Positions 52,029 through 60,414 of a stretch of 60,414 nt of DNA are shown here, piece after piece. Source of the DNA: Bacillus sp. AFS041924 (GTDB taxonomy: Bacteria > Bacillota > Bacilli > Bacillales > Bacillaceae_G); NCBI RefSeq assembly GCF_002577195.1, contig NZ_NULG01000018.1, positions 8,405-68,818 of the forward strand, in the 5' to 3' direction. The first letter of the stretch is position 1. Every line of letters starts with the position of its first letter. Below the pieces are notes generated by a model. That model was not told the DNA's origin. It made no database searches and saw only the letters and a program-made list of their open reading frames with translations. The position numbers and the translations under genes are program-made.

Positions 52029-55000
52029 TTGAGGAAAAATAAGTTTTCAAAGACTCTAGCAAAGACAACTTTGGCTACATTATTAATGACTTCTGTCGTT
52101 CCTTTTAATGTATTAGCTGATAGCAAGGGTCAAGGAACTATTCAAGGAATTAATCCAAGTAAGGCCCAAACAAGGAACTATAGTTTTACACCTGAGCAAT
52201 TACAAGCAATGAGTAAAATTAGAACTGAGAGTGAAGTGGAAATTTCACCACAAATCAACGTTAACAGTCCTGAGCAAGTTCGTGTAATTGTACAATTTAA
52301 ACAAGCTCCAGCTGAAGTAGCAGTCATTCAGCAGCAAATAGCTGGAAACGAGATCTCGTTGAAAGATGCTACCAATAAGGTAAATAATACACATAAAAAG
52401 TTTAAAGAGTTTGTTCAAAGGATGGGGCAAAAAAAAGAAGGAGTTAATGCCACCACTCAGTTTAATGCTTCTTCTGAATCTGCGGTTCAGATTACTCATG
52501 AATATAAACAGGCTTTTAACGGAGTAGCGATGACACTCCCAGGAACAGATGTGGAGAAACTATTAGATTCTAGTTTAGTAAGCCAAATTTTTGCAGATCA
52601 TGTTGTAAAAATTGATCCAGTCAAGTCAGAAAATTCCAAAACGAATAATAAAGCAGGTAATGGACAATTAGCAACAACTGCTTCTTCAGAGAAGCTAAGT
52701 GTACCTGAGCAAAATACATCTACAAAAGAGTTGAGAGAGAACTATATTCCTCTTCCAGGTATTGATGATTTGCATAAAGATCATATTACGGGTAAGGGAA
52801 TTAAGGTCGGGGTTATCGATACAGGTATTGATTACAACCATCCAGATTTAACGAATGTATATAAAGGATATCGTAAAAAAGATGGTGAAGATGAAAAAAC
52901 AATTGATCCGACAGCTGTAAAAGGTTGGGATTTTGTCGATAATGATGCTGATCCAATGGAAACGAATTATGAGGATTGGGTAAATGCTGGAAAACCGACT
53001 GATCCAAGTGGTTCATATTATACGTATCATGGTACACACGTATCAGGGACCATTGCAGGTCAAGGGGAAAATAATGTTGATAATCCAGCTATAGGAGTAG
53101 CTCCTGATGTTGATTTATATAGTTACCGTGTGTTAGGTCCATGGGGTAGTGGATCTTCAAGCGACATTATTGCAGGAATCGATAAAGCGGTACAAGATGG
53201 AATGGACGTTATTAACTTATCATTGGGTGTTGCCGTAAATGACCCGTTAATGCCAGAATCAATTGCTATTAATAATGCTACACTTGCTGGTGTGGCTTGT
53301 ACAGTATCAGCGGGTAACGCAGGACCTAGTGAGAAAACGTTAGGTTCTCCAGGAACAGCAGCATTTGCTATTACAGTAGGAGCAAGTGACTTCCCGATGG
53401 CCATCCCTACAGCATCGGCGACCGTTGGCAGTGAAACGTTCAACAATATGAAGCTGTTAGGTAAAGGTTTTCATGATCATTTAGACACGTTAGAAAACAA
53501 ATCATATCCGATTGTCTATGTTGGTTTAGGTGGAGAGGACGATTTTAAAGATGCGAATGGTCAAGCAATTGACTTAACAGGAAAAGTAGCCTTAATTCAG
53601 CGTGGAACATTTGCGTTTACCGAAAAGGTAATCAATGCTAAAAAAGCTGGAGCAGTTGCTGTAATTGTATATAACAATGTCGAAGGGGAAATAGACCAGT
53701 ATTTAGCTAATGAAGTTGATTTCATCCCTGCTTTCCGTTTAACGAAAAAGGATGGAGAGCGATTAAAAGCAGCATCAGAAACATCTTCAATTACTTTTAG
53801 TAATATTGGTTCTGTTGTGACAGAAGGAAATCATCTCGCGGGCTTCAGCTCAAGAGGACCTGCTACGAAGAACTATGACATAAAACCTGATGTCGTAGCA
53901 CCTGGTGTATCTGTCTATTCTACTTATCCGGAATTCGTTCATAGTCCAGAAGCCGGAATCGACTATTCGTCAGCATACGCACGTATTTCTGGTACTTCAA
54001 TGGCATCGCCTCATGTAGCGGGTATTGCTGCTCTTATTTTACAAGCACATCCAGAATATACTCCGTTTGATGTAAAATCGGCGTTAATGAATACATCAGA
54101 TAAATTATCAGACGACTATTCTGTATATGAAGTAGGGGCAGGATTAGTTGATGTAAAAGAAGCTGTTCATACAAAAGTGTCTGTTAAGGTGATGGACAAG
54201 ACTCAAAATAGAGATGAAAACGGTAATGTAGTAACGATTGACGAAGAAACAGGATCGATTGCTTATGGTACGGTTTATAAAAAAGAAAACAATTCGAATG
54301 AGGATACTCGTAATATCGTTATTAAAAATAAAGGTACGGAACAAAAATCTTTTGATATTAGTTATGAATATTCGAAGGCTAAAAGCGGTGTTCTAGATGC
54401 AGTGACCAATAAAGTAGATATAACGACATCTGCTCAGTCGATTACTGTTGAACCGGGACAATCGGTAGATTTAACAGCGAAGATTCGTGTACCAGGAAAC
54501 GCAAAAACAGGCAGATACGAAGGGTATGTGAATATTGTCAATCATTCAAATCCGCAAGAAAGCTATCGTGTACCGTTTGCTGTTCGTGCTGTAGATAAAG
54601 GGATTGATAGTTTTGAAATGGAACTACCAGCTATCAGCAACAAGGTATTTGATCCAGCCCATCCATTTGAGGCAGGTCCTTTTCGAGCTTTGAAATTCAA
54701 ATTAAATAGCCCGATGGAAAATGTTCGAGCGATTATCTATAACAAAGAAGGTCGTGCACTTGGAAGCACAAGTCCAAGTTTGATCAATGCGACTACGGCA
54801 CCAATAGACGAAGATCTATTTTTAAACATGAGTGGTTATTACTATCCATTTGTCGGAGAATCAAATGAGGAGAAAACAGCGGATCTTTTTACAAGAGCTG
54901 AATTACCAGAAGGCCAATATACACTTAAGTTTAGAGCAGTAGATGCAGAAGGTAAATCATACGAGAAATCGCAATTGTTTGTTATTGACAATACATTACC

Positions 55001-57452
55001 TAAGCTTACCTTTAAAGATAAAGCTCCAGGTAAAGTGTACGAATTAAAAGATTCAGACTTTACACAAGAAACACTTAATGGAAATGCTCATAACGCATTT
55101 TGGATTCATGCCAATTTATACGATAAAGGGACAAATCTATTAGCACCACTTGGTATTACACAGTCTTCGAACACACTTTGGTATTATCAAAATCAAAACG
55201 TATACCCTGATGGAGATTTTCCTGTTGAAGCGAACGGAGACGTGAAATTTGGAATTGAGAAGGAAGATATCGAGAACGGACCTGCAACCATTATGTTATT
55301 CCCAATGGATATGGCGACAAACGCCAGATTATTAAATGATTTTTATCCTTATGCCTTTGTTAAAGAAGGTACGCCTTATGTCGTTCCAAGTTATGATAAA
55401 GATAAAGTGTATTTAAACGATACGTTAACAATGACTTTAAGTTTGAACAATGTTGAGAAATTTATGTCAGGTACGTATGATCTTGCTTTTTATAATCATT
55501 TTGAATTTTTAGATGTAAAAGTAAATAAAGAGTTCCAACAATATGCAAAAGCTAACGGATTAACTGTAAATGTAGACGAACCTGTTGTAAAGACGCACCC
55601 AGTTTATGATTGGTCTAAAAAAAGTGTTAACGTAGGAGCACATATAAGCGGAAATGGATTCCAAGGATATAGCGGCGACAGCCCGTTTCTTGATGTAACA
55701 TTTAAGCTAGTAGACGATCATTACTATATTCTTTCAGATAAAATGAACGTAGAAGATAATATGACAGACTTCAATTATACGAAGTTTGGAGAGTCCGAAC
55801 CAACAAAAATGACTCTGTTCAGCTATATCGATGGTTACGATATTATTCCGAAGCATTCATATGTAGATTCATATATGCACCTTGAACCTTTCATGGGTCA
55901 ATGGGATAAAGACTTTACGAAAGTAGGAGCAAAAGTATACGCGCAAAGTTCTACTGGAGAGAAATACCCAGGAACAGTTGATCCAAATGGTTATTTCAAT
56001 GTGAAGGATATTCCCGTATCAAAAGATCCGTACGATATTGTAGTAGAAGCTCCTGGACATCTAAAGAGCATCCAAAGGGTGAATCTAGACAATGAAACCA
56101 CTTGGGGCGAGAAGATTGGATCATATTTATGGGCTGGTGGTACTCAGCCTGAAGCTGCTGCGGGTGATGTGAATGGTGATGGCGTGATTGATGTGCTAGA
56201 CGTAAAGCAAGTAGCAAAAAAATATGGTCAGCAAAACAATGAGAATTTTAATATTGAAGATTTAAACCAAGATGGCATTGTCAATGCAACAGATATGAAT
56301 TTTGTTGTGAAGAATTACTTAAAATCAAACCCAGACGCTACGATTACTCCAAAAGAAGTAGTGGACGGTAAGTACATTACAGATTTCTTAAATGTATTGG
56401 GAATTTCAAGTACTGTTAAAACGTTGAAAAATACGTCAATTACGAATCAATCAGCGGCACTTAGCTGGTTAGCTGCTGTCGATGCTACGGAAGTCAAAAT
56501 TGAGCAATCAAGTGATAATGGTGCCACATGGAGTACCGCGAAAACAGGACAACCAGTTACAGTAGACTCTAACAATACAGTAGTGATTGGATTGTCAGCT
56601 AATACTACCTACCAGTTTAGAGTGAATGTAACAGGCGGTTTGAACGAAGGTACTTCAAACGTTGTTAATGTAAAAACATCAACAAATGTAACTTTACCTA
56701 AGACGCCAAGTATTAATGTAATTGATGACAATGACACAAAAATTTCTGGAACTGCAGATCCAAATACAACAATTATTGTAAAATACAATGGCAAAGCAAT
56801 TGCAACAGGTTTAACTAGTTCTTCTGGAACATTTAGTATCAAAATTAAGCAGCAAAAAGCAGGTACAGTATTATCTGTTACTGCTACTGATAAATCAGGT
56901 AATGTAAGCGCTGCTTCGACAATTAAAGTTATAGATAAAACAGCTCCTAAGGCACCATCTATCAATGCAATTGATAACAACGATACGAAGATTTCTGGAA
57001 ACTCAGAGGCAAGTGCAAAAATTGTTGTAAAAAACAATGGTAAAACGATTGCAACAGGTATAGCTAACAATTCAGGAGTATATAGTATAAAGATTAAACA
57101 GCAAAAAGCAGGTACAGTATTATCTATTACTGCTACTGATAAATCAGGTAACGTAAGCGCTGCTTCGACTATCAAAGTTTTAGATAAAACAGCACCTAAT
57201 ACACCAAAGATTACTAGCTTTATCGTTAAAAATAGAAATCAAATTCAAATTACTGGTACTGCTGAAGCTAATTCTACAATTGTTGTAAAAATTGGTACGA
57301 AAGTAGTTACAAAGGTTAAAGTTTCAAGCAGAGGAACGTTTACAGTAAAATTATCAAAAGTAGGTAAAGGAAAAAATAAAATCTTTTTATATGCAGTTGA
57401 TAAAGCAGGAAATAAAAGTAAAGTGGTTAATCGTACTGTTACCATTAAATAA
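52029..57452 (+). CDS. Large secreted subtilisin-family protease, Vpr-like, with dockerin and Ig-like repeats
   Basis: About 1807 residues. Signal peptide (to about Ala30), an I9-type inhibitor propeptide (about 80-195), then the S8 domain with catalytic Asp264 (VGVIDTG), His334 (HGTHVSG) and Ser657 (GTSMASPHVAG). A PA insert lies at about 490-595. Beta-rich domains follow, then a dockerin-like pair of calcium loops (DVNGDGVIDVLDVKQV and DLNQDGIVNATDMNFV, about 1379-1433), an Fn3-like domain, and three Ig-like repeats (TKISGTADPNTTIIVK type). TTG at 52029, eight bases after AAGGGGGAGA, is the likely start. Dockerins are uncommon in Bacillus proteases and usually bind cohesins; none is seen here. 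Confidence 0.85.
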   Translation: MRKNKFSKTLAKTTLATLLMTSVVPFNVLADSKGQGTIQGINPSKAQTRNYSFTPEQLQAMSKIRTESEVEISPQINVNSPEQVRVIVQFKQAPAEVAVIQQQIAGNEISLKDATNKVNNTHKKFKEFVQRMGQKKEGVNATTQFNASSESAVQITHEYKQAFNGVAMTLPGTDVEKLLDSSLVSQIFADHVVKIDPVKSENSKTNNKAGNGQLATTASSEKLSVPEQNTSTKELRENYIPLPGIDDLHKDHITGKGIKVGVIDTGIDYNHPDLTNVYKGYRKKDGEDEKTIDPTAVKGWDFVDNDADPMETNYEDWVNAGKPTDPSGSYYTYHGTHVSGTIAGQGENNVDNPAIGVAPDVDLYSYRVLGPWGSGSSSDIIAGIDKAVQDGMDVINLSLGVAVNDPLMPESIAINNATLAGVACTVSAGNAGPSEKTLGSPGTAAFAITVGASDFPMAIPTASATVGSETFNNMKLLGKGFHDHLDTLENKSYPIVYVGLGGEDDFKDANGQAIDLTGKVALIQRGTFAFTEKVINAKKAGAVAVIVYNNVEGEIDQYLANEVDFIPAFRLTKKDGERLKAASETSSITFSNIGSVVTEGNHLAGFSSRGPATKNYDIKPDVVAPGVSVYSTYPEFVHSPEAGIDYSSAYARISGTSMASPHVAGIAALILQAHPEYTPFDVKSALMNTSDKLSDDYSVYEVGAGLVDVKEAVHTKVSVKVMDKTQNRDENGNVVTIDEETGSIAYGTVYKKENNSNEDTRNIVIKNKGTEQKSFDISYEYSKAKSGVLDAVTNKVDITTSAQSITVEPGQSVDLTAKIRVPGNAKTGRYEGYVNIVNHSNPQESYRVPFAVRAVDKGIDSFEMELPAISNKVFDPAHPFEAGPFRALKFKLNSPMENVRAIIYNKEGRALGSTSPSLINATTAPIDEDLFLNMSGYYYPFVGESNEEKTADLFTRAELPEGQYTLKFRAVDAEGKSYEKSQLFVIDNTLPKLTFKDKAPGKVYELKDSDFTQETLNGNAHNAFWIHANLYDKGTNLLAPLGITQSSNTLWYYQNQNVYPDGDFPVEANGDVKFGIEKEDIENGPATIMLFPMDMATNARLLNDFYPYAFVKEGTPYVVPSYDKDKVYLNDTLTMTLSLNNVEKFMSGTYDLAFYNHFEFLDVKVNKEFQQYAKANGLTVNVDEPVVKTHPVYDWSKKSVNVGAHISGNGFQGYSGDSPFLDVTFKLVDDHYYILSDKMNVEDNMTDFNYTKFGESEPTKMTLFSYIDGYDIIPKHSYVDSYMHLEPFMGQWDKDFTKVGAKVYAQSSTGEKYPGTVDPNGYFNVKDIPVSKDPYDIVVEAPGHLKSIQRVNLDNETTWGEKIGSYLWAGGTQPEAAAGDVNGDGVIDVLDVKQVAKKYGQQNNENFNIEDLNQDGIVNATDMNFVVKNYLKSNPDATITPKEVVDGKYITDFLNVLGISSTVKTLKNTSITNQSAALSWLAAVDATEVKIEQSSDNGATWSTAKTGQPVTVDSNNTVVIGLSANTTYQFRVNVTGGLNEGTSNVVNVKTSTNVTLPKTPSINVIDDNDTKISGTADPNTTIIVKYNGKAIATGLTSSSGTFSIKIKQQKAGTVLSVTATDKSGNVSAASTIKVIDKTAPKAPSINAIDNNDTKISGNSEASAKIVVKNNGKTIATGIANNSGVYSIKIKQQKAGTVLSITATDKSGNVSAASTIKVLDKTAPNTPKITSFIVKNRNQIQITGTAEANSTIVVKIGTKVVTKVKVSSRGTFTVKLSKVGKGKNKIFLYAVDKAGNKSKVVNRTVTIK

Positions 57453-57471
57453 CGGTTATTTCTACGACCGG

Positions 57472-57578
57472 TTGATTTACTAGACTTAATTGAACTAAAA
57501 TATTCATAAATACTGAATTATAATTGTACTCTGTAATTGACAGGGTAGGTGCCGCTGGTTAGCTTCCAGATCAGATCA
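57472..57578 (+). pseudogene. Degenerate tRNA-Val copy B
   Basis: 57537-57578 resembles the anticodon-to-3' part of tRNA-Val, more diverged than copy A, and its 5' half is likewise missing. The 65 bases before it match those before copy A. It begins only 20 bases after the protease stop codon. Confidence 0.7.
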
Positions 57579-57592
57579 CACAAATTATAAGG

Positions 57593-57629
57593 CTCAAACC
57601 TAAGTGTAACGAGGGTTTGAGTTTTTTTT
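57593..57629 (+). terminator. Terminator after tRNA relic B
   Basis: CTCAAACCT (57593-57601) pairs with AGGGTTTGAG (57612-57621) before a run of eight T residues. It is a diverged copy of the tRNA-Val terminator at 37481, with the same loop bases AAGTGTA. Confidence 0.8.
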
Positions 57630-58341
57630 GCTTTTTTAGTTTTTGTACTGAATTTTATATTGATTAAAGTTTAAATCATTAATTCTTTATTAACTACAAT
57701 TAAGAATAAACCAAAAATTACGCTTTAATATTAAAATTATTCATTAGTTTTTTCATATTTAAATAATCCATTTTATTAAATACTGCGAATATTTCATAGG
57801 TCTTAATGACTGTTTACCCCAATCTCTAGCAACCTAATTTACTTATTTTAATAAAATACTTAAAGAGTTTCTCACATAAACCTATTTTATTCATCAAATT
57901 TCGCTATTTGATAATGAGAAAAATGTCTATTTTTGTACCAAAGTGATAAATAATTCCCCCAATTTACAGTGAATGTATGTACAAATACAATATGAATTAA
58001 GTTCCCGTTCTAATTCGATAGAATATTAGATTGTCTTGTTGAAAATTTTTAAATGGGAAATTGAAATTTGAAAGGGGAGATTTTTTAACAAAACATAAGG
58101 TAGTAGAAATTATGGGTTACATATTATTGTTTAATGAAAGTCTTAGATCTTTAATATTTAGTAACGTTATTTTTGTAGTCAAGATTTAAAAAGAAAAGTA
58201 GTCTCAATTTGACTAGCTAAATGGGTCTGTCTCTCTTGCTATATACTTCAACTAAATTTAGAAATAATCCATCAATTTAATCCTCTAATTTTCTTGTAAA
58301 GACTACCCGCAATCATTTAATAGTTTGAAAGGGTGGAGAGT
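57630..58341. other. Gene-free upstream region of the second protease gene
   Basis: About 700 AT-rich bases with one inverted TTGGGGGAAT motif at 57953. No gene is supported. Confidence 0.45.
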
Positions 58342-60414
58342 TTGAAAAAAAGAAAAGTATTTCCTTACAAGGTAATTTCTACAGTTGGTCTATCGGTATT
58401 ACTAATTTCATCAACTGTATTAGCTGAAGGGGTTAGTAATAATTCATCAAATGAAAAAGTAACTCGTAATATAAGCGATTACATAAAAAAAGGATTATTA
58501 TCTGAACAGAGTGAAAATCGATCAGGTGACAAAAATCATGCTGGAGATAAAAACTTATACGATTTAGACAAAGAACAAATTAAAAAGTTTAAACCCGACG
58601 AGAAAGTAAGAATCATAGTTGAGGTTGATAGTCCAGTAGATGCATCAGCCATGTCTGAAAAAACGAAAGAAAAAGAGTTTAAGATAAAGCAAGATAAAGT
58701 CATTAATAATCTTAATAAAACAAAAAAGAAGATCCATATTAAACATCGTTTCTATACAGGTTTCAACGGATTTAGTACTGAAACAGAATATAAAAATGTG
58801 AATGAAATCAAATCGATTCAAGGTGTAAAAAATATTCATATTGCTAAAGTGTTCCAACCTTCTATGGCTGCAAGTAAAGAATTAGTACAAGCTCAAAAAG
58901 TTTGGGAATCATATGGATACCAAGGAGAGGGATTAGTAGTTGGAGTAATCGACTCAGGTATTGACTGGACACATAAGGATTTGACGATAACTGACAAAGG
59001 AAAACAACAAGAAAAGTGGACAAAAGAAAAGATTCAAGGGAAATTTGCAGAAACAAATGTGAATGAAATTTGGTATAGCGACAAAGTTCCAACTGGATAT
59101 GATTGGGCGGATGATGACACAGATGTTATTCCTGGCGAATATGGCAATCCACATGGTACACACGTATCAGGAACTATCGGTGCAAATGGTGATGAAACGA
59201 TTGACGGAGTAAAAGGGATTGCACCAGGCGTACAATTGTTAGCAGAAAAAGTATTTTCGGATTATGGTGGCGGAGCATATGAGGATGACCTTATTGCAGG
59301 AATCCAACACGCAGTAACAATGGGTGCAGATGTTATTAATATGAGCTTAGGAAGTGATTCAGGGTGGGTTGGCGAAGAGGATGATCCAGTCCAAAAGGCG
59401 ATTCGTCAAGCAACTGAACAGGGTACGTTGGTAGTTGTTGCAGGAGGAAATGCCGCTTATAGTACAAAAAATTATCTATTAGAAAGATCTTTACAACCAT
59501 TTGCTGAGAACCCAGATATCGGAACAGTAGGGTCACCTAGTGTCAGTCCTTTTGCTTTATCTGTGGCATCTTATGAGAATTCAAAAATGCATATGGATTC
59601 TATGAAATCAACTACAGGTGAAATTTTTCCATATAAAAATCAAGCTGATAAGAAGCTTATTGACGTTTTAGAAAAAGGGAAAAATTACGAATTTGTTTAC
59701 GTTGGTGAAGGAAGAGCTGCTGATTACGTAGGAAAAGACGTAAAAGGGAAAATCGTTGTAACAAAGCCAATTCCATCAATAGGCTATAGAGGGAATGTTA
59801 CTTTCCAAGATGAAGCAGAAAGAAAAGGGGCAGTTGCACTGATTCAAGTACCACCGGCAGATTTGCCAGACTATCCTAATGTCGACTTTTCACCGTATTT
59901 TTTAACTTCAGTTACTACTTCTAAAGCTATTGGTGATGATTTAATTTCTAAATTATCTAAAGGGCAAAAAATAAGTATGCAACTCTCAAGTGGAGTATAT
60001 GTCGATAATCAAGATAAAAACAAAATGTCTTCATTCTCGTCTTATGGTGCACCATATACTTTAGATTTTAAACCTGAAATTACTGCTCCTGGCGGAAATA
60101 TTTATTCAACAGTACCGGGAAATCAATATGATGTTTATAGTGGTACATCAATGGCAACACCACATGTAGCAGGAGGAGCAGCACTTTTATTACAGTCATT
60201 ATATAATAAAGGGTTAAGCCATTCTGAGGAAACTGTACTAAAATCAAAAATTGCTTTAATGAATACTTCGAATATTATTATGGATTCTAACACGAATAAT
60301 ACATTACCATATTCTCCACGAATTCAAGGATCTGGTTTAATGCAAATTCAAAATGCAATTACGACCCCGGCTATTATTACACGAAAAGGGACACCACTTG
60401 AACAAGCTGGAGCT
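58342..60414 (+). CDS. Secreted subtilisin-family protease, partial (runs off the window)
   Basis: An open frame of 691 codons continues to the last base without a stop. From TTG at 58342 (after GGGTGGAGAG) it has a signal peptide (KVFPYKVISTVGLSVLLISS, cleavage near 31), an inhibitor propeptide (about 90-170), and the S8 domain with Asp204 (GVIDSGID), His271 (HGTHVSG) and Ser603 (GTSMATPHVAG). A PA-like insert lies at about 435-550. The layout resembles lactocepin/C5a-peptidase-type cell-envelope proteases more than the preceding Vpr-like enzyme. The C-terminal domains are outside the window. Confidence 0.88.
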   Translation, partial: MKKRKVFPYKVISTVGLSVLLISSTVLAEGVSNNSSNEKVTRNISDYIKKGLLSEQSENRSGDKNHAGDKNLYDLDKEQIKKFKPDEKVRIIVEVDSPVDASAMSEKTKEKEFKIKQDKVINNLNKTKKKIHIKHRFYTGFNGFSTETEYKNVNEIKSIQGVKNIHIAKVFQPSMAASKELVQAQKVWESYGYQGEGLVVGVIDSGIDWTHKDLTITDKGKQQEKWTKEKIQGKFAETNVNEIWYSDKVPTGYDWADDDTDVIPGEYGNPHGTHVSGTIGANGDETIDGVKGIAPGVQLLAEKVFSDYGGGAYEDDLIAGIQHAVTMGADVINMSLGSDSGWVGEEDDPVQKAIRQATEQGTLVVVAGGNAAYSTKNYLLERSLQPFAENPDIGTVGSPSVSPFALSVASYENSKMHMDSMKSTTGEIFPYKNQADKKLIDVLEKGKNYEFVYVGEGRAADYVGKDVKGKIVVTKPIPSIGYRGNVTFQDEAERKGAVALIQVPPADLPDYPNVDFSPYFLTSVTTSKAIGDDLISKLSKGQKISMQLSSGVYVDNQDKNKMSSFSSYGAPYTLDFKPEITAPGGNIYSTVPGNQYDVYSGTSMATPHVAGGAALLLQSLYNKGLSHSEETVLKSKIALMNTSNIIMDSNTNNTLPYSPRIQGSGLMQIQNAITTPAIITRKGTPLEQAGA

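Noticed and set aside
56609-57175. Open frame of 188 codons on the minus strand
   Set aside because: It mirrors the Ig-like repeats of the protease gene; its periodic hydrophobic translation is a shadow of that repeat.

Overview
The window comes from a low-GC, endospore-forming Bacillaceae chromosome. Positions 260-17240 carry spore coat genes (CotO, CotZ/CotY, CotB types) in nearly the order of the Bacillus subtilis yjbH-yjcH region: spxH, yjbK, yjbL, relQ, nadK, rluD-type synthase, prpE, fabI, cotO, cotZ, yjcA, yjcD, yjcF, yjcG, yjcH. A rodA gene is inserted between prpE and fabI, and the yjbI globin gene is missing. The exact genus cannot be fixed from the sequence alone.

Layout. (1) 1-20.4 kb is conserved backbone: stress control (SpxH, the small alarmone synthetase RelQ), NAD kinase, cell shape (RodA), fatty-acid synthesis (FabI behind a textbook FapR operator), spore coat genes, a UvrD-like helicase, and a Ktr potassium channel with its RCK subunit. 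(2) 20.5-22.2 kb holds a repetitive unknown protein and a small membrane protein. (3) 22385-37470 is an integrated element of about 15 kb. It is bounded by two copies of a complete tRNA-Val(GAC) gene (77-bp direct repeat) and has a tyrosine integrase just inside the left end. It carries a plasmid-like control region with a large unknown protein (possible replication initiator), a small Tad2/DUF2829-like protein, a GIY-YIG protein with five tandem HTH-like repeats, a PD-(D/E)XK nuclease-like protein, a TIGR04141/DUF6119 protein, a serine resolvase and a SIR2-domain protein. Several decayed genes and the relic of an older att-integrase junction sit among them. This looks like a defence island; I see no conjugation genes. 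(4) 37.5-41 kb is a self-regulated TetR repressor with a YhgE/Pip membrane protein, sharing two 25-bp operators. (5) 41.6-49.7 kb is a regulon built around a two-component system: two sugar-type ABC permeases, response regulator and sensor kinase, substrate-binding lipoprotein, polysaccharide deacetylase and cell-wall amidase. Four of its promoters carry 11-bp direct repeats, the probable response-regulator sites. (6) 49.8-60.4 kb is gene-poor: a structured RNA candidate, an isolated LysR DNA-binding domain, a fragment resembling a group II intron, and two large secreted subtilisin-family proteases. The first protease has a dockerin domain and Ig-like repeats; the second runs off the window. 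A TTGGGGGAAT motif recurs in the intergenic DNA of this segment.

Two degenerate tRNA-Val copies outside the present element (41196-41303 and 57472-57578), together with the relic inside it (33197-33361), suggest that this tRNA locus has been used repeatedly for integration and that the 22-57 kb stretch accreted in steps.

All calls come from reading the sequence and from memory of protein families; no database search was run.
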